NCBI GenBank assembly: GCA_019420505.1
Contig: JAHZHC010000007.1
Span: 72,695 to 136,694 of the forward strand
Length of the DNA stretch: 64,000 nucleotides
From: Ruminococcus sp.
Lineage (GTDB): Bacteria; Bacillota; Clostridia; Oscillospirales; Ruminococcaceae
Direction: 5' to 3'
Below the pieces are notes generated by a model. That model ran no database searches, had not been told where the DNA came from, and saw nothing but the letters and a program-made list of their open reading frames with translations. Below, piece by piece: positions 17,388 to 25,999 of this stretch; position 1 is the stretch's first letter; the number at the start of each line of letters is the position of its first letter. The translations under genes and the position numbers were made by a program.

Positions 17388-17566
17388 GATTTGCTCAATA
17401 TAACAGAAAACAACATATAAGAGATGAATATATTTACTTTTATAATTATTTATGGTAAAATAGTGCTGTATATTGGCGAATGAACCATCTTATACGGTTC
17501 AAAAAGAATAATAAAAATTAGAAATTTGTCATTAAACACAAATATATAATTTTTTGTTTTTTCCTC

Positions 17567-17594
17567 TTGTAATTTTATAAAAATATGCTATAAT
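17567..17594 (+). promoter_or_regulatory. Promoter of the phosphoglucomutase gene
   Basis: TTGTAA (17567-17572), a 16-bp spacer and TATAAT (17589-17594), 73 bp before the start codon. The rest of 17388-17566 is AT-rich and I see no gene in it. Confidence 0.6.
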
Positions 17595-17667
17595 ATTATT
17601 ATAATTTGTTGGATATTTTATGACATTTTATAACTGTTATAAAAAATAAAATATGAGGTGATTGTAA

Positions 17668-19386
17668 ATGACAGAAATGGAACTCTATAAGCTTTGGTGC
17701 GAAAAAGCCGTGGACGATCCCGATTTGCAAACAGAGCTTAAGTCAATTGAAGGCGATGAAGAAGCTATTAAAGATAGATTCTATCGTGACCTTGAATTCG
17801 GTACGGGAGGTTTAAGAGGCGTTATCGGCGCAGGCGCTTACAGACTTAATGTATACACAATCAGAAGAGCAACACAGGGGCTTGCCGATTATGTAAACGG
17901 CGCATTTGAAAACGGCTCGGTTGCTATCGCTTATGACTCAAGAATTAAATCTGACGTTTTTGCAAAAGAGGCAGCTTCTGTACTCGCAGCTAACGGAATT
18001 AAGGTATATATATATCCTGAGCTTATGCCTACTCCAATGCTTTCATGGGCTGTAAGAAAGCTTGAATGTAACGCAGGTATCGTTGTAACAGCTTCTCATA
18101 ACCCTGCAAAGTATAATGGATATAAAGTATACGGCGACGACGGATGTCAGATCACTCTGGATGTTGCTAATACAGTGATTGGCAAAATTAACGCAGTTCC
18201 AATGTTTGACGGAGCAAAGCTTATGAGCTTTGACGACGGCGTTAAAGCAGGAAAAATTGAGCTTATCGGTCAGGACGTGTTTGACGCTTATCTCGATAAG
18301 GTTCAGGAACAGGGTATCCATACTGATTTGGTTGCCGACAGCGGACTTAAAGTTGTTTATACTCCTCTCAACGGTACAGGAAATAAGCCCGTAAGAGCAA
18401 TTCTGAAAAGAATCGGAATTAAGGAAGTAACAGTTGTTCCTGAGCAGGAAAACCCTGACGGAAATTTCCCGACATGTCCGTTCCCTAACCCTGAAATCAA
18501 AGAAGCGTTGGCTAAGGGTCTTGAGCTTTGTGAAACCGTAAAACCTGACTTGCTTCTTGCAACAGACCCCGACTGTGACCGTGTGGGTATCGCAGTTCCT
18601 TCACCTGACGGAGATTATGTTCTCTTTACAGGTAACGAGGTCGGAGCTTTGCTTTTGAAATATATCTGTCAGGAAAGAACAGCTATGGGTACAATGCCTA
18701 AGAATCCTGTTGCAGTTAAAACTATAGTTACAACTGATATATGCAAGAAGATCGCTGCCGAATACGGCGTAGAACTCAGAGATGTTCTCACAGGATTTAA
18801 GTTCATCGGCGAACAGATCGGTTTCCTCGAAAAAGATCACGAAGAGGACAGATATATATTCGGATTTGAAGAAAGCTACGGCTATCTTGCAGGTTCCTAT
18901 GTAAGAGATAAGGACGCAGTTGTAGGTTCAATGCTTATCTGTGAAATGGCTGCATTCTATAGAACTAAGGGAATTTCACTTCTCCAGGCAAGAGAAGAAA
19001 TGTATAAACAGTACGGAAACTATCTCCATAGCCAGCAGTCATTCCAGTGTGAGGGCGTAAGCGGTATGGAAAGAATGAAAGAACTGATGTCAATGCTTCG
19101 TACAGATACACCTAAGGTAATCGGCGGTCTTAAGGTTCTTTCGTTTGCTGACTATATTGCTTCTGAAAAGGTTGATTTTGTTACAGGAGAAAAAGAAGCT
19201 ATTACACTTCCTAAGTCTGATGTTCTTGCATTTAACCTTGAAAACGGCGCAAGTGTAATTATCCGTCCGTCAGGTACAGAACCGAAGATCAAAGCATATT
19301 ATACAACGATCGGTGATACTCAGGAAGCTGCTGCTAAGCTTCGTGATACAATCGCTGACGATTTCAAGTCAATTCTTGGCTTCTGA
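17668..19386 (+). CDS. pgcA: Phosphoglucomutase / phosphomannomutase (alpha-D-phosphohexomutase)
   Basis: This 572-residue enzyme interconverts hexose 1- and 6-phosphates, feeding UDP-glucose and cell-envelope sugars. Its motifs occur in family order: GTGGLRG near the N-terminus, the catalytic serine loop TASHNPAKYNGYK (Ser143), the metal-binding DPDCDRVG, the sugar-binding GFEESYG and the phosphate-binding RPSGTEPKIKAY near the C-terminus. The length fits the long PgcA type. GAGGTGAT precedes the ATG. It is monocistronic, with its own promoter and terminator. The choice between glucose and mannose preference cannot be made from sequence. Confidence 0.93.
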   Translation: MTEMELYKLWCEKAVDDPDLQTELKSIEGDEEAIKDRFYRDLEFGTGGLRGVIGAGAYRLNVYTIRRATQGLADYVNGAFENGSVAIAYDSRIKSDVFAKEAASVLAANGIKVYIYPELMPTPMLSWAVRKLECNAGIVVTASHNPAKYNGYKVYGDDGCQITLDVANTVIGKINAVPMFDGAKLMSFDDGVKAGKIELIGQDVFDAYLDKVQEQGIHTDLVADSGLKVVYTPLNGTGNKPVRAILKRIGIKEVTVVPEQENPDGNFPTCPFPNPEIKEALAKGLELCETVKPDLLLATDPDCDRVGIAVPSPDGDYVLFTGNEVGALLLKYICQERTAMGTMPKNPVAVKTIVTTDICKKIAAEYGVELRDVLTGFKFIGEQIGFLEKDHEEDRYIFGFEESYGYLAGSYVRDKDAVVGSMLICEMAAFYRTKGISLLQAREEMYKQYGNYLHSQQSFQCEGVSGMERMKELMSMLRTDTPKVIGGLKVLSFADYIASEKVDFVTGEKEAITLPKSDVLAFNLENGASVIIRPSGTEPKIKAYYTTIGDTQEAAAKLRDTIADDFKSILGF

Positions 19387-19401
19387 TTAGTTAAAATATA
19401 C

Positions 19402-19430
19402 GCTCCCGTGTAAAAACGGGAGCTTTTTTT
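19402..19430 (+). terminator. Terminator of the phosphoglucomutase gene
   Basis: GCTCCCGT (19402-19409), loop GTAAAA, ACGGGAGC (19416-19423), then seven T. Confidence 0.92.
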
Positions 19431-19444
19431 ATGCCTTTATAAGC

Positions 19445-19473
19445 ATATTTAAGACATGTGGTGAATATACTGT
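19445..19473 (+). promoter_or_regulatory. Candidate sigma-E (mother cell) promoter of sipL-spoIVA
   Basis: GCATATTT (ATA at 19445-19447), an 18-bp spacer after ATA, then TATACTGT (19466-19473). This differs by one base from the sigma-E -10 form CATAnnnT. spoIVA is a sigma-E gene in Bacillus, which fits the genes downstream. Confidence 0.55.
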
Positions 19474-19484
19474 CTTAGCAAGTA

Positions 19485-19540
19485 AAGGCAACACCGTAAA
19501 AAACCACGGCTGCCGACTTTGCAAAAAACAGCGTTGCCTT
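19485..19540 (+). other. Three-way-junction RNA structure in the sipL leader
   Basis: Closing stem AAGGCAAC (19485-19492) with GTTGCCTT (19533-19540). Inside are CCGT (19494-19497) with ACGG (19506-19509) and CTG with CAG (19510-19512, 19529-19531). It begins about where the predicted sigma-E transcript would start and ends 15 bases before the Shine-Dalgarno AGGAGG. Not a riboswitch I recognise. Confidence 0.45.
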
Positions 19541-19567
19541 AACGACATTTTTCAGGAGGATTAGTTT

Positions 19568-21130
19568 ATGGACACTATGGATTTTAAAGTAAATCGAGAA
19601 ATTTTTACTGCCGGCACAGTAATTCTCGATACAAGCTGCGAGCAGTCGGTGGAAAGAGATTTTGTGCTGCCGGATTATTGCCCGGATATTTTCAGAATAT
19701 TGAAATGCCGCATTACGCCTAAAATTATTTCACAAAGCATTAACGGCGAGAAGCTTACGTTTGAGTTGTCAGTGCTTATCAGAGTGCTTTATCAAAGCGA
19801 GGAAAGTTCAAAGATCAATTGCCTTGAGCAAAAGGTCAGTTATTCAAAATCAGTCGATATAAGCGGCGAGTGCAGTAATCCCATGATTTCGATTACCCCA
19901 CGGACAGATTATGTCAATTGCAGAGTGGTAAATCAGCGCAGGCTTGACGTAAGAGGCGCAGTTACCTCCAGAGTAAAAGTTACAGGCGAGAAAAAACAGC
20001 CCGTCGTTGTGGATGCCTTCGGAGGGAATATACAGCTGAAAAAATCGCTTGTTACATATCCGTCAAAAAGACTTGTCGCTTCAAAACGGGTAACTGTTAT
20101 CGAAGAACTTGAGTTGGGTGGATCAAAACCAACCGTGGGAGCAGTTATACGTTCTGATTGTACTGTTTTCCCCCATGAGCAGAAAATCATAGCAGGAAAG
20201 CTTGTAACAAAAGGTGATGCTGAGATATCTATGCTTTATACATGTACTAAAGACGGAGGAGAAGAGTCAGCTGAACCTATGAAGTTTACTATTCCGTTCA
20301 GCCAGATAATTGACATTGAAGGCATTGATGAAAGCTTTGATGCATTCGTTGATATAAATCCCGGAAGCTGTGAAATAATCCCAAAGGGTGAGAATGCGTC
20401 ATCACTTGAATGCGAATTGGTTCTTATAGTGAACTGTACAGCGCTCAAATATGAAACCTGTGAAGCAGTAACAGATGCATATTCTACCTGTTATGAGTGC
20501 GAAATGGAGAACAGCGGATGCCGCCTTGACAGTAAACCCATGGCAATAAACGAAACTCATGCCCTATCAGCTCAGATAACATATGAGGATGAATGCATCA
20601 AGTGTATTTATGACGCATGGTGTGAGGCTGATAATCTTTCAGTAAGGTTTGATGAAGCAGGGAAGAAGTTTATCGCATCAGGAAGCGTTAATTTCACATT
20701 GATAGGTAAAAATGAAAGCGGCTGTCCAATCTATCTTGAAGCTGAAACCGCCTTTGACCACGATATTGAAGTGTCGGAAAACTGTAACGGAAACAACAGC
20801 TATATTGATCCGAAGGTTCGTGTAAAAAGCTGTTCGTATCATCTTCTTGACGGAAATACAGCAGAGGTAAAGGCTGAAATTGAAATAGGCGGTTATCTCT
20901 ATGAAGCTTGTGCAAAAACAATGCTGTGTGAATTGAAAGCCATGTTGGATAAACCAAAGGAAAAACAAAACGGATATGCATTAAAGCTGTGTTATTGCAG
21001 CGGTCAGGAGGATATCTGGGAAATTGCCAAGAAATATTCTACTTCAGTTAATGCGATCCTTGAGGAAAACGATTTGACAGACGATAAGCTGTCCGACTGC
21101 GGAATGCTGCTTATACCGTTGACAAATTAA
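19568..21130 (+). CDS. sipL: SipL-like DUF3794 / LysM protein, partner of SpoIVA
   Basis: This 520-residue protein contains DUF3794 (SipL/SPOCS) repeats and a C-terminal LysM-type motif (GQEDIWEIAKKYSTSVNAILEEND) ending MLLIPLTN. The SPOCS signature CEQSVERDFVLPDYCPDIFRI-type region lies near residues 25-45. In Clostridioides difficile, SipL binds SpoIVA at the forespore surface and is needed for coat localisation. The same role is inferred because spoIVA follows 38 bp downstream. GGAGGA precedes the ATG at 19568. There is no signal peptide, which fits a mother-cell cytoplasmic coat protein. The gene symbol rests on domain order and context. Confidence 0.82.
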   Translation: MDTMDFKVNREIFTAGTVILDTSCEQSVERDFVLPDYCPDIFRILKCRITPKIISQSINGEKLTFELSVLIRVLYQSEESSKINCLEQKVSYSKSVDISGECSNPMISITPRTDYVNCRVVNQRRLDVRGAVTSRVKVTGEKKQPVVVDAFGGNIQLKKSLVTYPSKRLVASKRVTVIEELELGGSKPTVGAVIRSDCTVFPHEQKIIAGKLVTKGDAEISMLYTCTKDGGEESAEPMKFTIPFSQIIDIEGIDESFDAFVDINPGSCEIIPKGENASSLECELVLIVNCTALKYETCEAVTDAYSTCYECEMENSGCRLDSKPMAINETHALSAQITYEDECIKCIYDAWCEADNLSVRFDEAGKKFIASGSVNFTLIGKNESGCPIYLEAETAFDHDIEVSENCNGNNSYIDPKVRVKSCSYHLLDGNTAEVKAEIEIGGYLYEACAKTMLCELKAMLDKPKEKQNGYALKLCYCSGQEDIWEIAKKYSTSVNAILEENDLTDDKLSDCGMLLIPLTN

Positions 21131-21168
21131 ATAACTCCGCAGATTATGTGAAAGGAATGGTTACGATT

Positions 21169-22644
21169 ATGCAACACGATATTTATAACGATATTGCCAC
21201 ACGAACCGAAGGGGATATTTATATCGGCGTCGTTGGCCCTGTCAGAACAGGAAAGTCAACTTTTATAAAGCAGTTTATGGAGAAGTTCGTTATCCCTAAT
21301 ATAGAAAGCGACTTCAGAAGAGAACGTGCAGTAGATGAGCTTCCGCAGTCTGCGGCAGGGAAAACAATAATGACAACCGAGCCTAAATTTATACCTGAGG
21401 AAGCAGTTCAGGTCGCCCTTGAGGACGGCGCAAAATTTAACGTAAGAATGATCGACTGTGTGGGATATATAATCCCAAGTGCCATAGGATATTTTGAAAA
21501 TGAAATGCCAAGAATGGTGGTAACTCCGTGGTTTGACGCAGAAGTTCCGTTTAATATGGCAGCAGAGGTCGGTACTCAGAAGGTAATCACCGAGCATTCT
21601 ACTATAGGACTTGTGGTAACAACTGACGGTTCAATTACCGATCTGCCCAGAGATGAATATGAGGAGTGCGAAGAAAGAGTAATCTCAGAGCTTAAGCAAA
21701 TCAATAAGCCTTTTGTGGTGCTTATGAACAGCGTTGATCCTCAGTCTGAATCTGTAATGGAGCTTTGCCGTGAGCTTAGCAAAAAATATTCAACAACCGT
21801 TATTCCTGTGAATTGCCTCGATCTTTCGGAAAATGATATAAAGAACATCCTTACCCAGATTCTGTATGCATTCCCGATTAAGGAAATAAATATTGAAATG
21901 CCGTCATGGATAAACAGCCTTGAAAAAGGACATTGGCTTAAGGATGGTATATTTACACATATTAAAAATGCAGCCGCATCCCTTAAAAACCTGAGAGAAA
22001 TTAAACATTGTGCTGAAGATATCGAGTGTTGTGAGCATATAGTGAAAAGCTCGGTAAAAAGCATTGACCTCGGCAGCGGTTCAGCCGTTATCAGTGCCGA
22101 AATCAACTCTTCATTATTCTATAAAATTTTAGGTGAAGCTACAGGATTGAATATTGAAGGCGACAGTGACTTAATGGCTCAGATCCTTAATCTCGTAAAG
22201 ATCAAGCAGAAATATTCCAAGTTTGCAAAAGCTTTGAGTGAGGTGGAGGAAAAAGGCTATGGAATTGTAATGCCGTCAATGGAGGAGCTTACTCTCGACG
22301 AACCTGAAATTATAAAACAGGGCGGAAAATACGGCATAAGACTGAAAGCAACAGCGCCTTCGATCCATATGATGAAAGCTACGATTAATACAGAAATTGC
22401 TCCGATAGTCGGTTCGGAAAAACAATCTGAGGAATTGGTGCTGTATATGCTTAATGACTTTGAGGAATCTCCTCAGAAAATATGGGAATCCAATATCTTC
22501 GGTAAATCACTTCATGAGCTTGTGAACGAGGGACTCCATGCTAAGCTTGCAAAACTGCCCGACGACGCAAGAATGAGATTAAGAGAAACTATCGAACGTA
22601 TGATAAACGAGGGCTGTTCAGGACTTATCTGCTTCATCCTCTGA
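21169..22644 (+). CDS. spoIVA: Stage IV sporulation protein A (spore coat basement ATPase)
   Basis: A 491-residue ATPase that polymerises irreversibly on the outer forespore membrane and anchors the coat. The N-terminal TRAFAC-type domain has Walker A GPVRTGKST and the family-specific DELPQSAAGKTIMTTEPKF and MIDCVGY. The C-terminal region ends GCSGLICFIL. Bacillus SpoIVA starts the same way (xDIxxDIAxRTxGDIYxGVVG). I therefore chose ATG at 21169 over GTG 21148 and ATG 21157; AAAGGAATGG lies just upstream. It is in an operon with sipL and followed by a strong terminator. Length matches the family. Confidence 0.95.
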   Translation: MQHDIYNDIATRTEGDIYIGVVGPVRTGKSTFIKQFMEKFVIPNIESDFRRERAVDELPQSAAGKTIMTTEPKFIPEEAVQVALEDGAKFNVRMIDCVGYIIPSAIGYFENEMPRMVVTPWFDAEVPFNMAAEVGTQKVITEHSTIGLVVTTDGSITDLPRDEYEECEERVISELKQINKPFVVLMNSVDPQSESVMELCRELSKKYSTTVIPVNCLDLSENDIKNILTQILYAFPIKEINIEMPSWINSLEKGHWLKDGIFTHIKNAAASLKNLREIKHCAEDIECCEHIVKSSVKSIDLGSGSAVISAEINSSLFYKILGEATGLNIEGDSDLMAQILNLVKIKQKYSKFAKALSEVEEKGYGIVMPSMEELTLDEPEIIKQGGKYGIRLKATAPSIHMMKATINTEIAPIVGSEKQSEELVLYMLNDFEESPQKIWESNIFGKSLHELVNEGLHAKLAKLPDDARMRLRETIERMINEGCSGLICFIL

Positions 22645-22675
22645 TCTCTCAAAATTTAGAATTTTATATAAAATC

Positions 22676-22721
22676 AAAGGCAATATCACATAACTCCCGG
22701 GAGTTAAGATATTGCCTTTTT
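22676..22721. terminator. Long two-way terminator after spoIVA
   Basis: AAAGGCAATATC (22676-22687) pairs with GATATTGCCTTT (22708-22719). The inner stem is TAACTCCC with GGGAGTTA. T-runs on both strands serve spoIVA and the convergent kinase gene. Confidence 0.88.
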
Positions 22722-22747
22722 GATGTTGTGTAAAAATCAATGCCCTC

Positions 22748-23287
22748 TTATAATTTAATTTCCTGATTGTTATTTTTGTATGACCTTATACTGTCAAGAT
22801 ATTTGTCCGCCTGCCTTCTTGAATAAAAAGTAATAACCTTTATATGAGGGTATTTTTTCAGAATTTCATCAGTACGTTTCTCCTGTTTCCTTGAAAATCC
22901 GGCTATCCACTTTATGAAATCCCATTCAATTCTTTCTTCACACCCGACAGTAATGTCCAGACGTACAGCATGACGCTTTTCCATAAGCCTTTTGACATAT
23001 CCAAGTAAACAAGCAATAGTTCCTATCCTGAACCTATAAATTACCTGAGCACGTTCAAGCCGCATTTCCATCGTGCTTCTGTAATGTCCGTCAATAATCC
23101 ATTTGTCCTGTCTAACAATGCTTTTCTGCTTTGTTCGAAAAATGTCTCTGTCTTCTTCAATCCAGCCGCTTTTCCAGAAAAGCCTGTCAAGATGAGTCAG
23201 AGGTAAACCTGTGATTTCAGCAAGCTTGCGTGAGAAAGTTGATTTCCCGGAACAGGAACAGCCAATGACCATTAATCGTGTTTCCAT
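22748..23287 (-). CDS. Small P-loop kinase of the adenylate kinase / FlaR-like group
   Basis: A 179-residue protein starting METRLMVIGCSCSGKSTFSRKLAE, a clear Walker A. LTHLDRLFWKSGW and the lid-like region RDIFRTKQ follow, then KWIIDGHYRSTM. These are typical of small nucleotide-kinase-like proteins often labelled DNA topology modulation protein or adenylate kinase-like. The longer frame from 23338 is rejected because AAAGGA stands at a good distance from ATG 23287. No partner gene is adjacent. Nucleoside-phosphate kinase activity is inferred from the fold; the substrate is unknown. Confidence 0.8.
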   Translation of the reverse strand: METRLMVIGCSCSGKSTFSRKLAEITGLPLTHLDRLFWKSGWIEEDRDIFRTKQKSIVRQDKWIIDGHYRSTMEMRLERAQVIYRFRIGTIACLLGYVKRLMEKRHAVRLDITVGCEERIEWDFIKWIAGFSRKQEKRTDEILKKYPHIKVITFYSRRQADKYLDSIRSYKNNNQEIKL

Positions 23288-23393
23288 AAAAAGTCCTTTC
23301 ATATGTGCCGAACGGGTCAGATCGGCTAAGGTTTGCAACGCGGATTATAAGTGTATCATACAAATTTACAAAAGTCAATGAAAAAACTATTTA

Positions 23394-23421
23394 TTGCATC
23401 AGCCTATAGAAAAACTATAAA
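23394..23421 (+). promoter_or_regulatory. Possible promoter of the six-hairpin element
   Basis: TTGCAT (23394-23399), a 16-bp spacer and TATAAA (23416-23421), 25 bp before the first hairpin. The area is AT-rich, so chance is possible. Confidence 0.35.
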
Positions 23422-23445
23422 AGCGTAATATTAAAAGTTTTGGTT

Positions 23446-23624
23446 GATTCTTGCTTGCAAGAATCTTGCCTTCTTTAAAGGCTTGCAGGGGTCAAGGGAC
23501 ACTGTCCGCAGACAGCGAAATCCCTTTTCCATCGACGCCCCGCATAGGGCGAATTGACAAAACAGTCCAGTGGATTGTTTTGTCAAGAGGGGCATGCCCT
23601 GCACGAGAGGGCTGCCCCTTTTTA
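23446..23624 (+). ncRNA. Six consecutive hairpins ending in a terminator: candidate structured RNA or repeat
   Basis: No gene fits here, but nearly every base can pair. H1 is GATTCTTGC with GCAAGAATC (23446-23465). H2 is GCCTT with AAGGC (23468-23482). H3 is AAGGGA with TCCCTT enclosing CTGTC with GACAG (23494-23526). H4 is CGCCC with GGGCG (23536-23551). H5 is TTGACAAAACA with TGTTTTGTCAA plus inner TCCA with TGGA (23554-23586). H6 is AGGGGCA with TGCCCCT plus inner GCCCT with AGGGC (23588-23619), followed by TTTT. The region is more GC-rich than its flanks. It could be a small RNA, a dispersed structured repeat or a remnant of a mobile element. I do not recognise a named family. Confidence 0.5.
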
Positions 23625-23709
23625 TCAAATTAGGACTTTTTCGACAAGCTCATTGCATATATTATTTTATAAGACTTTCTTAAATTGACTTAAAAATCAT
23701 GTCAGATTC

Positions 23710-23738
23710 TTGCCTTTTATTAATAAGTGTGATATAAT
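23710..23738 (+). promoter_or_regulatory. Promoter of ruvC-ruvA-ruvB
   Basis: TTGCCT (23710-23715), a 17-bp spacer and TATAAT (23733-23738), about 50 bp before ruvC. Confidence 0.7.
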
Positions 23739-23786
23739 AATTGTGTATTGAATTTTGCTTAATGTGTTTAAAAGGCGGTGTTACAG

Positions 23787-24293
23787 TTGAGGATATTGGG
23801 AATTGATCCGGGATATGCTATCGTAGGATATGGAATTCTCGATTATTCAGCAAACCGCTTTGAAGTTGTGGGATTCGGAGCAATAACTACAGCAGCAGAT
23901 ATGAGTTTTACAAAAAGACTTGAGGTTATTTATAACGATATGTGCCAAATACTTGATTTGTATAAACCCGATGAAATGGGAATAGAAAAGCTGTTTTTCA
24001 ATACGAATCAGAAAACGGGAATCGATGTGGCACAAGCAAGAGGCGTAACCATACTCCCCGCAATTCAGCGTAATATACCTATATATGAGTATACTCCTCT
24101 TCAGGTAAAAAGTTCTATAGTCGGTTATGGAAGAGCAGAGAAAAAACAGGTTCAGGAAATGACTAAAAGTATTCTGAGATTAAAAGAAGTTCCCAAGCCC
24201 GATGATACAGCCGATGCTGTTGCCATTGCAATTACCCATGGATATTCTATAACCACACGAAAACTTACTGAAAATTTAGGTGATAAAATATGA
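23787..24293 (+). CDS. ruvC: Holliday junction resolvase RuvC
   Basis: A 168-residue endonuclease that cleaves Holliday junctions, working with RuvAB encoded next. It begins MRILGIDPGYAIVGYG (Asp7 catalytic). It also has MGIEKLFFNTN (catalytic Glu) and the C-terminal KPDDTADAVAIAITH, which supplies the last acidic residues. I chose TTG at 23787 because the longer GTG at 23778 lies inside the Shine-Dalgarno AGGCGGTG and family members start MRILGIDPG. The stop overlaps the ruvA start by four bases, so translation is coupled. Confidence 0.94.
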   Translation: MRILGIDPGYAIVGYGILDYSANRFEVVGFGAITTAADMSFTKRLEVIYNDMCQILDLYKPDEMGIEKLFFNTNQKTGIDVAQARGVTILPAIQRNIPIYEYTPLQVKSSIVGYGRAEKKQVQEMTKSILRLKEVPKPDDTADAVAIAITHGYSITTRKLTENLGDKI

Positions 24294-24883
24294 TATATTC
24301 TGTGTCAGGAAAACTGATTCATACCGAAGGCGAGCTTGCTGTCATTGAATGCGGCGGAGTGGGATATGCCTGTAAAACTACCTTGTCTACCTTGCAGAAA
24401 ATTGCAGGGGAAACCAATGTGACGCTTCTTACATTTATGAGCGTGAGAGAGGACGCTGTGGAGCTTTTTGGCTTTGCCGACAGTGAGGAGCTGAGAGCGT
24501 TTAAGCTTCTTATTTCAGTTTCGGGAGTAGGACCAAAAGCAGGTCTTGCAATTCTTTCAGCCATGTCACCTCAGCAGTTTGCGCTGGCGGTTGCAACAAC
24601 CGATTCAAAAGCGTTTACACAAGTAAAAGGAATCGGCAAAAAAACTGCTGAAAGGATCTGTCTTGAATTAAGAGATAAGGTTGCAGGAGAAACTATTTCA
24701 GTAAGAGGACAAACAGCAGTGGCCATTCCGTCTATGGGCGGAAATATCGGTGAAGCAATAACTGCTCTTGAAGTGCTTGGCTATTCTTCGGCAGAAGCCG
24801 CAGGAGTAATTTCTAAGCTTGATCCGGAATTGCCTGTGGAGGAGCTTATAAAAAAAGCGCTTATAGGACTTGCAAAGTTTTAA
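24290..24883 (+). CDS. ruvA: Holliday junction branch migration protein RuvA
   Basis: The 197-residue DNA-binding subunit that forms tetramers on four-way junctions and loads RuvB. The N-terminal OB-fold begins MIYSVSGKLIHTEGELAVIECGG. Two helix-hairpin-helix motifs follow, LLISVSGVGPKAGLAILS and FTQVKGIGKKTAERICLEL. The C-terminal RuvB-contacting domain (EAITALEVLGYSSAEA) is complete. The ATGA overlap with ruvC and the 42-bp gap to ruvB show one operon. Confidence 0.95.
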   Translation: MIYSVSGKLIHTEGELAVIECGGVGYACKTTLSTLQKIAGETNVTLLTFMSVREDAVELFGFADSEELRAFKLLISVSGVGPKAGLAILSAMSPQQFALAVATTDSKAFTQVKGIGKKTAERICLELRDKVAGETISVRGQTAVAIPSMGGNIGEAITALEVLGYSSAEAAGVISKLDPELPVEELIKKALIGLAKF

Positions 24884-24925
24884 TAGAATTAAAAAGCAAT
24901 CTTTTCAAAGCATAGGAGAATTTAA

Positions 24926-25966
24926 ATGATAGAACAAGGCGAGTTTGATATAGAAAACAGAATAGTTGCCACTAAGCAGATTTCACAGGATACCACTGAT
25001 GATTTTGAGGTAAGTCTGCGTCCCAAAACACTTGTTGAGTATATAGGACAGGATAAGGTTAAGGAAAATCTGTCAATTTATATTCAGGCTGCGAAGAACA
25101 GGGGAGACAGTTTAGATCATATCCTGCTCTATGGACCTCCCGGGCTTGGAAAAACAACGCTCTCTGCAATTATTGCACATGAAATGGGAGTCAATATCCG
25201 TACAACATCAGGACCGGCCATAGAGAAACCGGGCGACCTTGCCGCATTGCTTACTAACCTTGAGGACGGCGATGTGCTTTTTATAGATGAAATCCATCGG
25301 CTTTCAAGACAGGTGGAAGAGGTGCTCTATCCCGCACTTGAGGACTATGCACTGGATATTATTATGGGAAAAGGCCCTGCCGCCAGATCAATAAGAATCG
25401 AGCTGAATAAGTTTACCCTCGTGGGTGCAACTACAAGAGCAGGACAGCTTACTTCACCGCTTCGTGATCGTTTCGGAGTAATTGAAAGACTGGAGCTTTA
25501 CAGCAACGAACAGCTTTGCGATATAGTAATGCGTTCAGCCGTAATATTAGGCGTTCCCTGTGATAAGAACGGAGCTATGGAGCTTGCTTCACGCTCAAGA
25601 GGTACTCCCCGAATTGCAAACCGCTTTTTAAAAAGAGTAAGGGATTTTGCAGAAGTCATGGGCGACGGCAGAATTACAAAGGACATTGCTAAAATTGCAC
25701 TTGACAGAATGGAAGTTGATAGCCTCGGACTTGACAGTCTTGATAAACGTGTTCTGACAATGATAATCAAAGGCTATGGCGGCGGTCCGGTGGGACTCGA
25801 AACATTGGCGTCTGCATTGAATGAGGAAGCAGTAACGCTGGAGGATGTGTGTGAACCGTATCTTATGCAGCTTGGATTTTTGTCGAGAACTCAAAGAGGA
25901 CGCTGTGCAACACAGCTTGCATATGAGCATCTGGGTATTTTAAAAGACGGCCAGACGACGCTTTAA
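24926..25966 (+). CDS. ruvB: Holliday junction branch migration ATPase RuvB
   Basis: A 346-residue AAA+ motor that drives branch migration. It has Walker A YGPPGLGKTTLS, Walker B LFIDEIHRL, sensor GATTRAGQLTSPLRDRFG and the C-terminal winged-helix domain with GPVGLETLA and GFLSRTQRGR. The N-terminus has RPKTLVEYIGQDKVKENL, usual for RuvB. AGGAG lies before ATG 24926. It is the third gene of ruvCAB, an order common in Clostridia. Confidence 0.97.
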   Translation: MIEQGEFDIENRIVATKQISQDTTDDFEVSLRPKTLVEYIGQDKVKENLSIYIQAAKNRGDSLDHILLYGPPGLGKTTLSAIIAHEMGVNIRTTSGPAIEKPGDLAALLTNLEDGDVLFIDEIHRLSRQVEEVLYPALEDYALDIIMGKGPAARSIRIELNKFTLVGATTRAGQLTSPLRDRFGVIERLELYSNEQLCDIVMRSAVILGVPCDKNGAMELASRSRGTPRIANRFLKRVRDFAEVMGDGRITKDIAKIALDRMEVDSLGLDSLDKRVLTMIIKGYGGGPVGLETLASALNEEAVTLEDVCEPYLMQLGFLSRTQRGRCATQLAYEHLGILKDGQTTL

Positions 25967-25999
25967 CAATTTAAAATCCATGATCGGGAGGCATAAATC

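Noticed and set aside
23431..23633. Open frames of 60-65 codons on both strands over the six-hairpin element
   Set aside because: They mirror each other because of the inverted repeats, have no ribosome site and no recognisable protein pattern.
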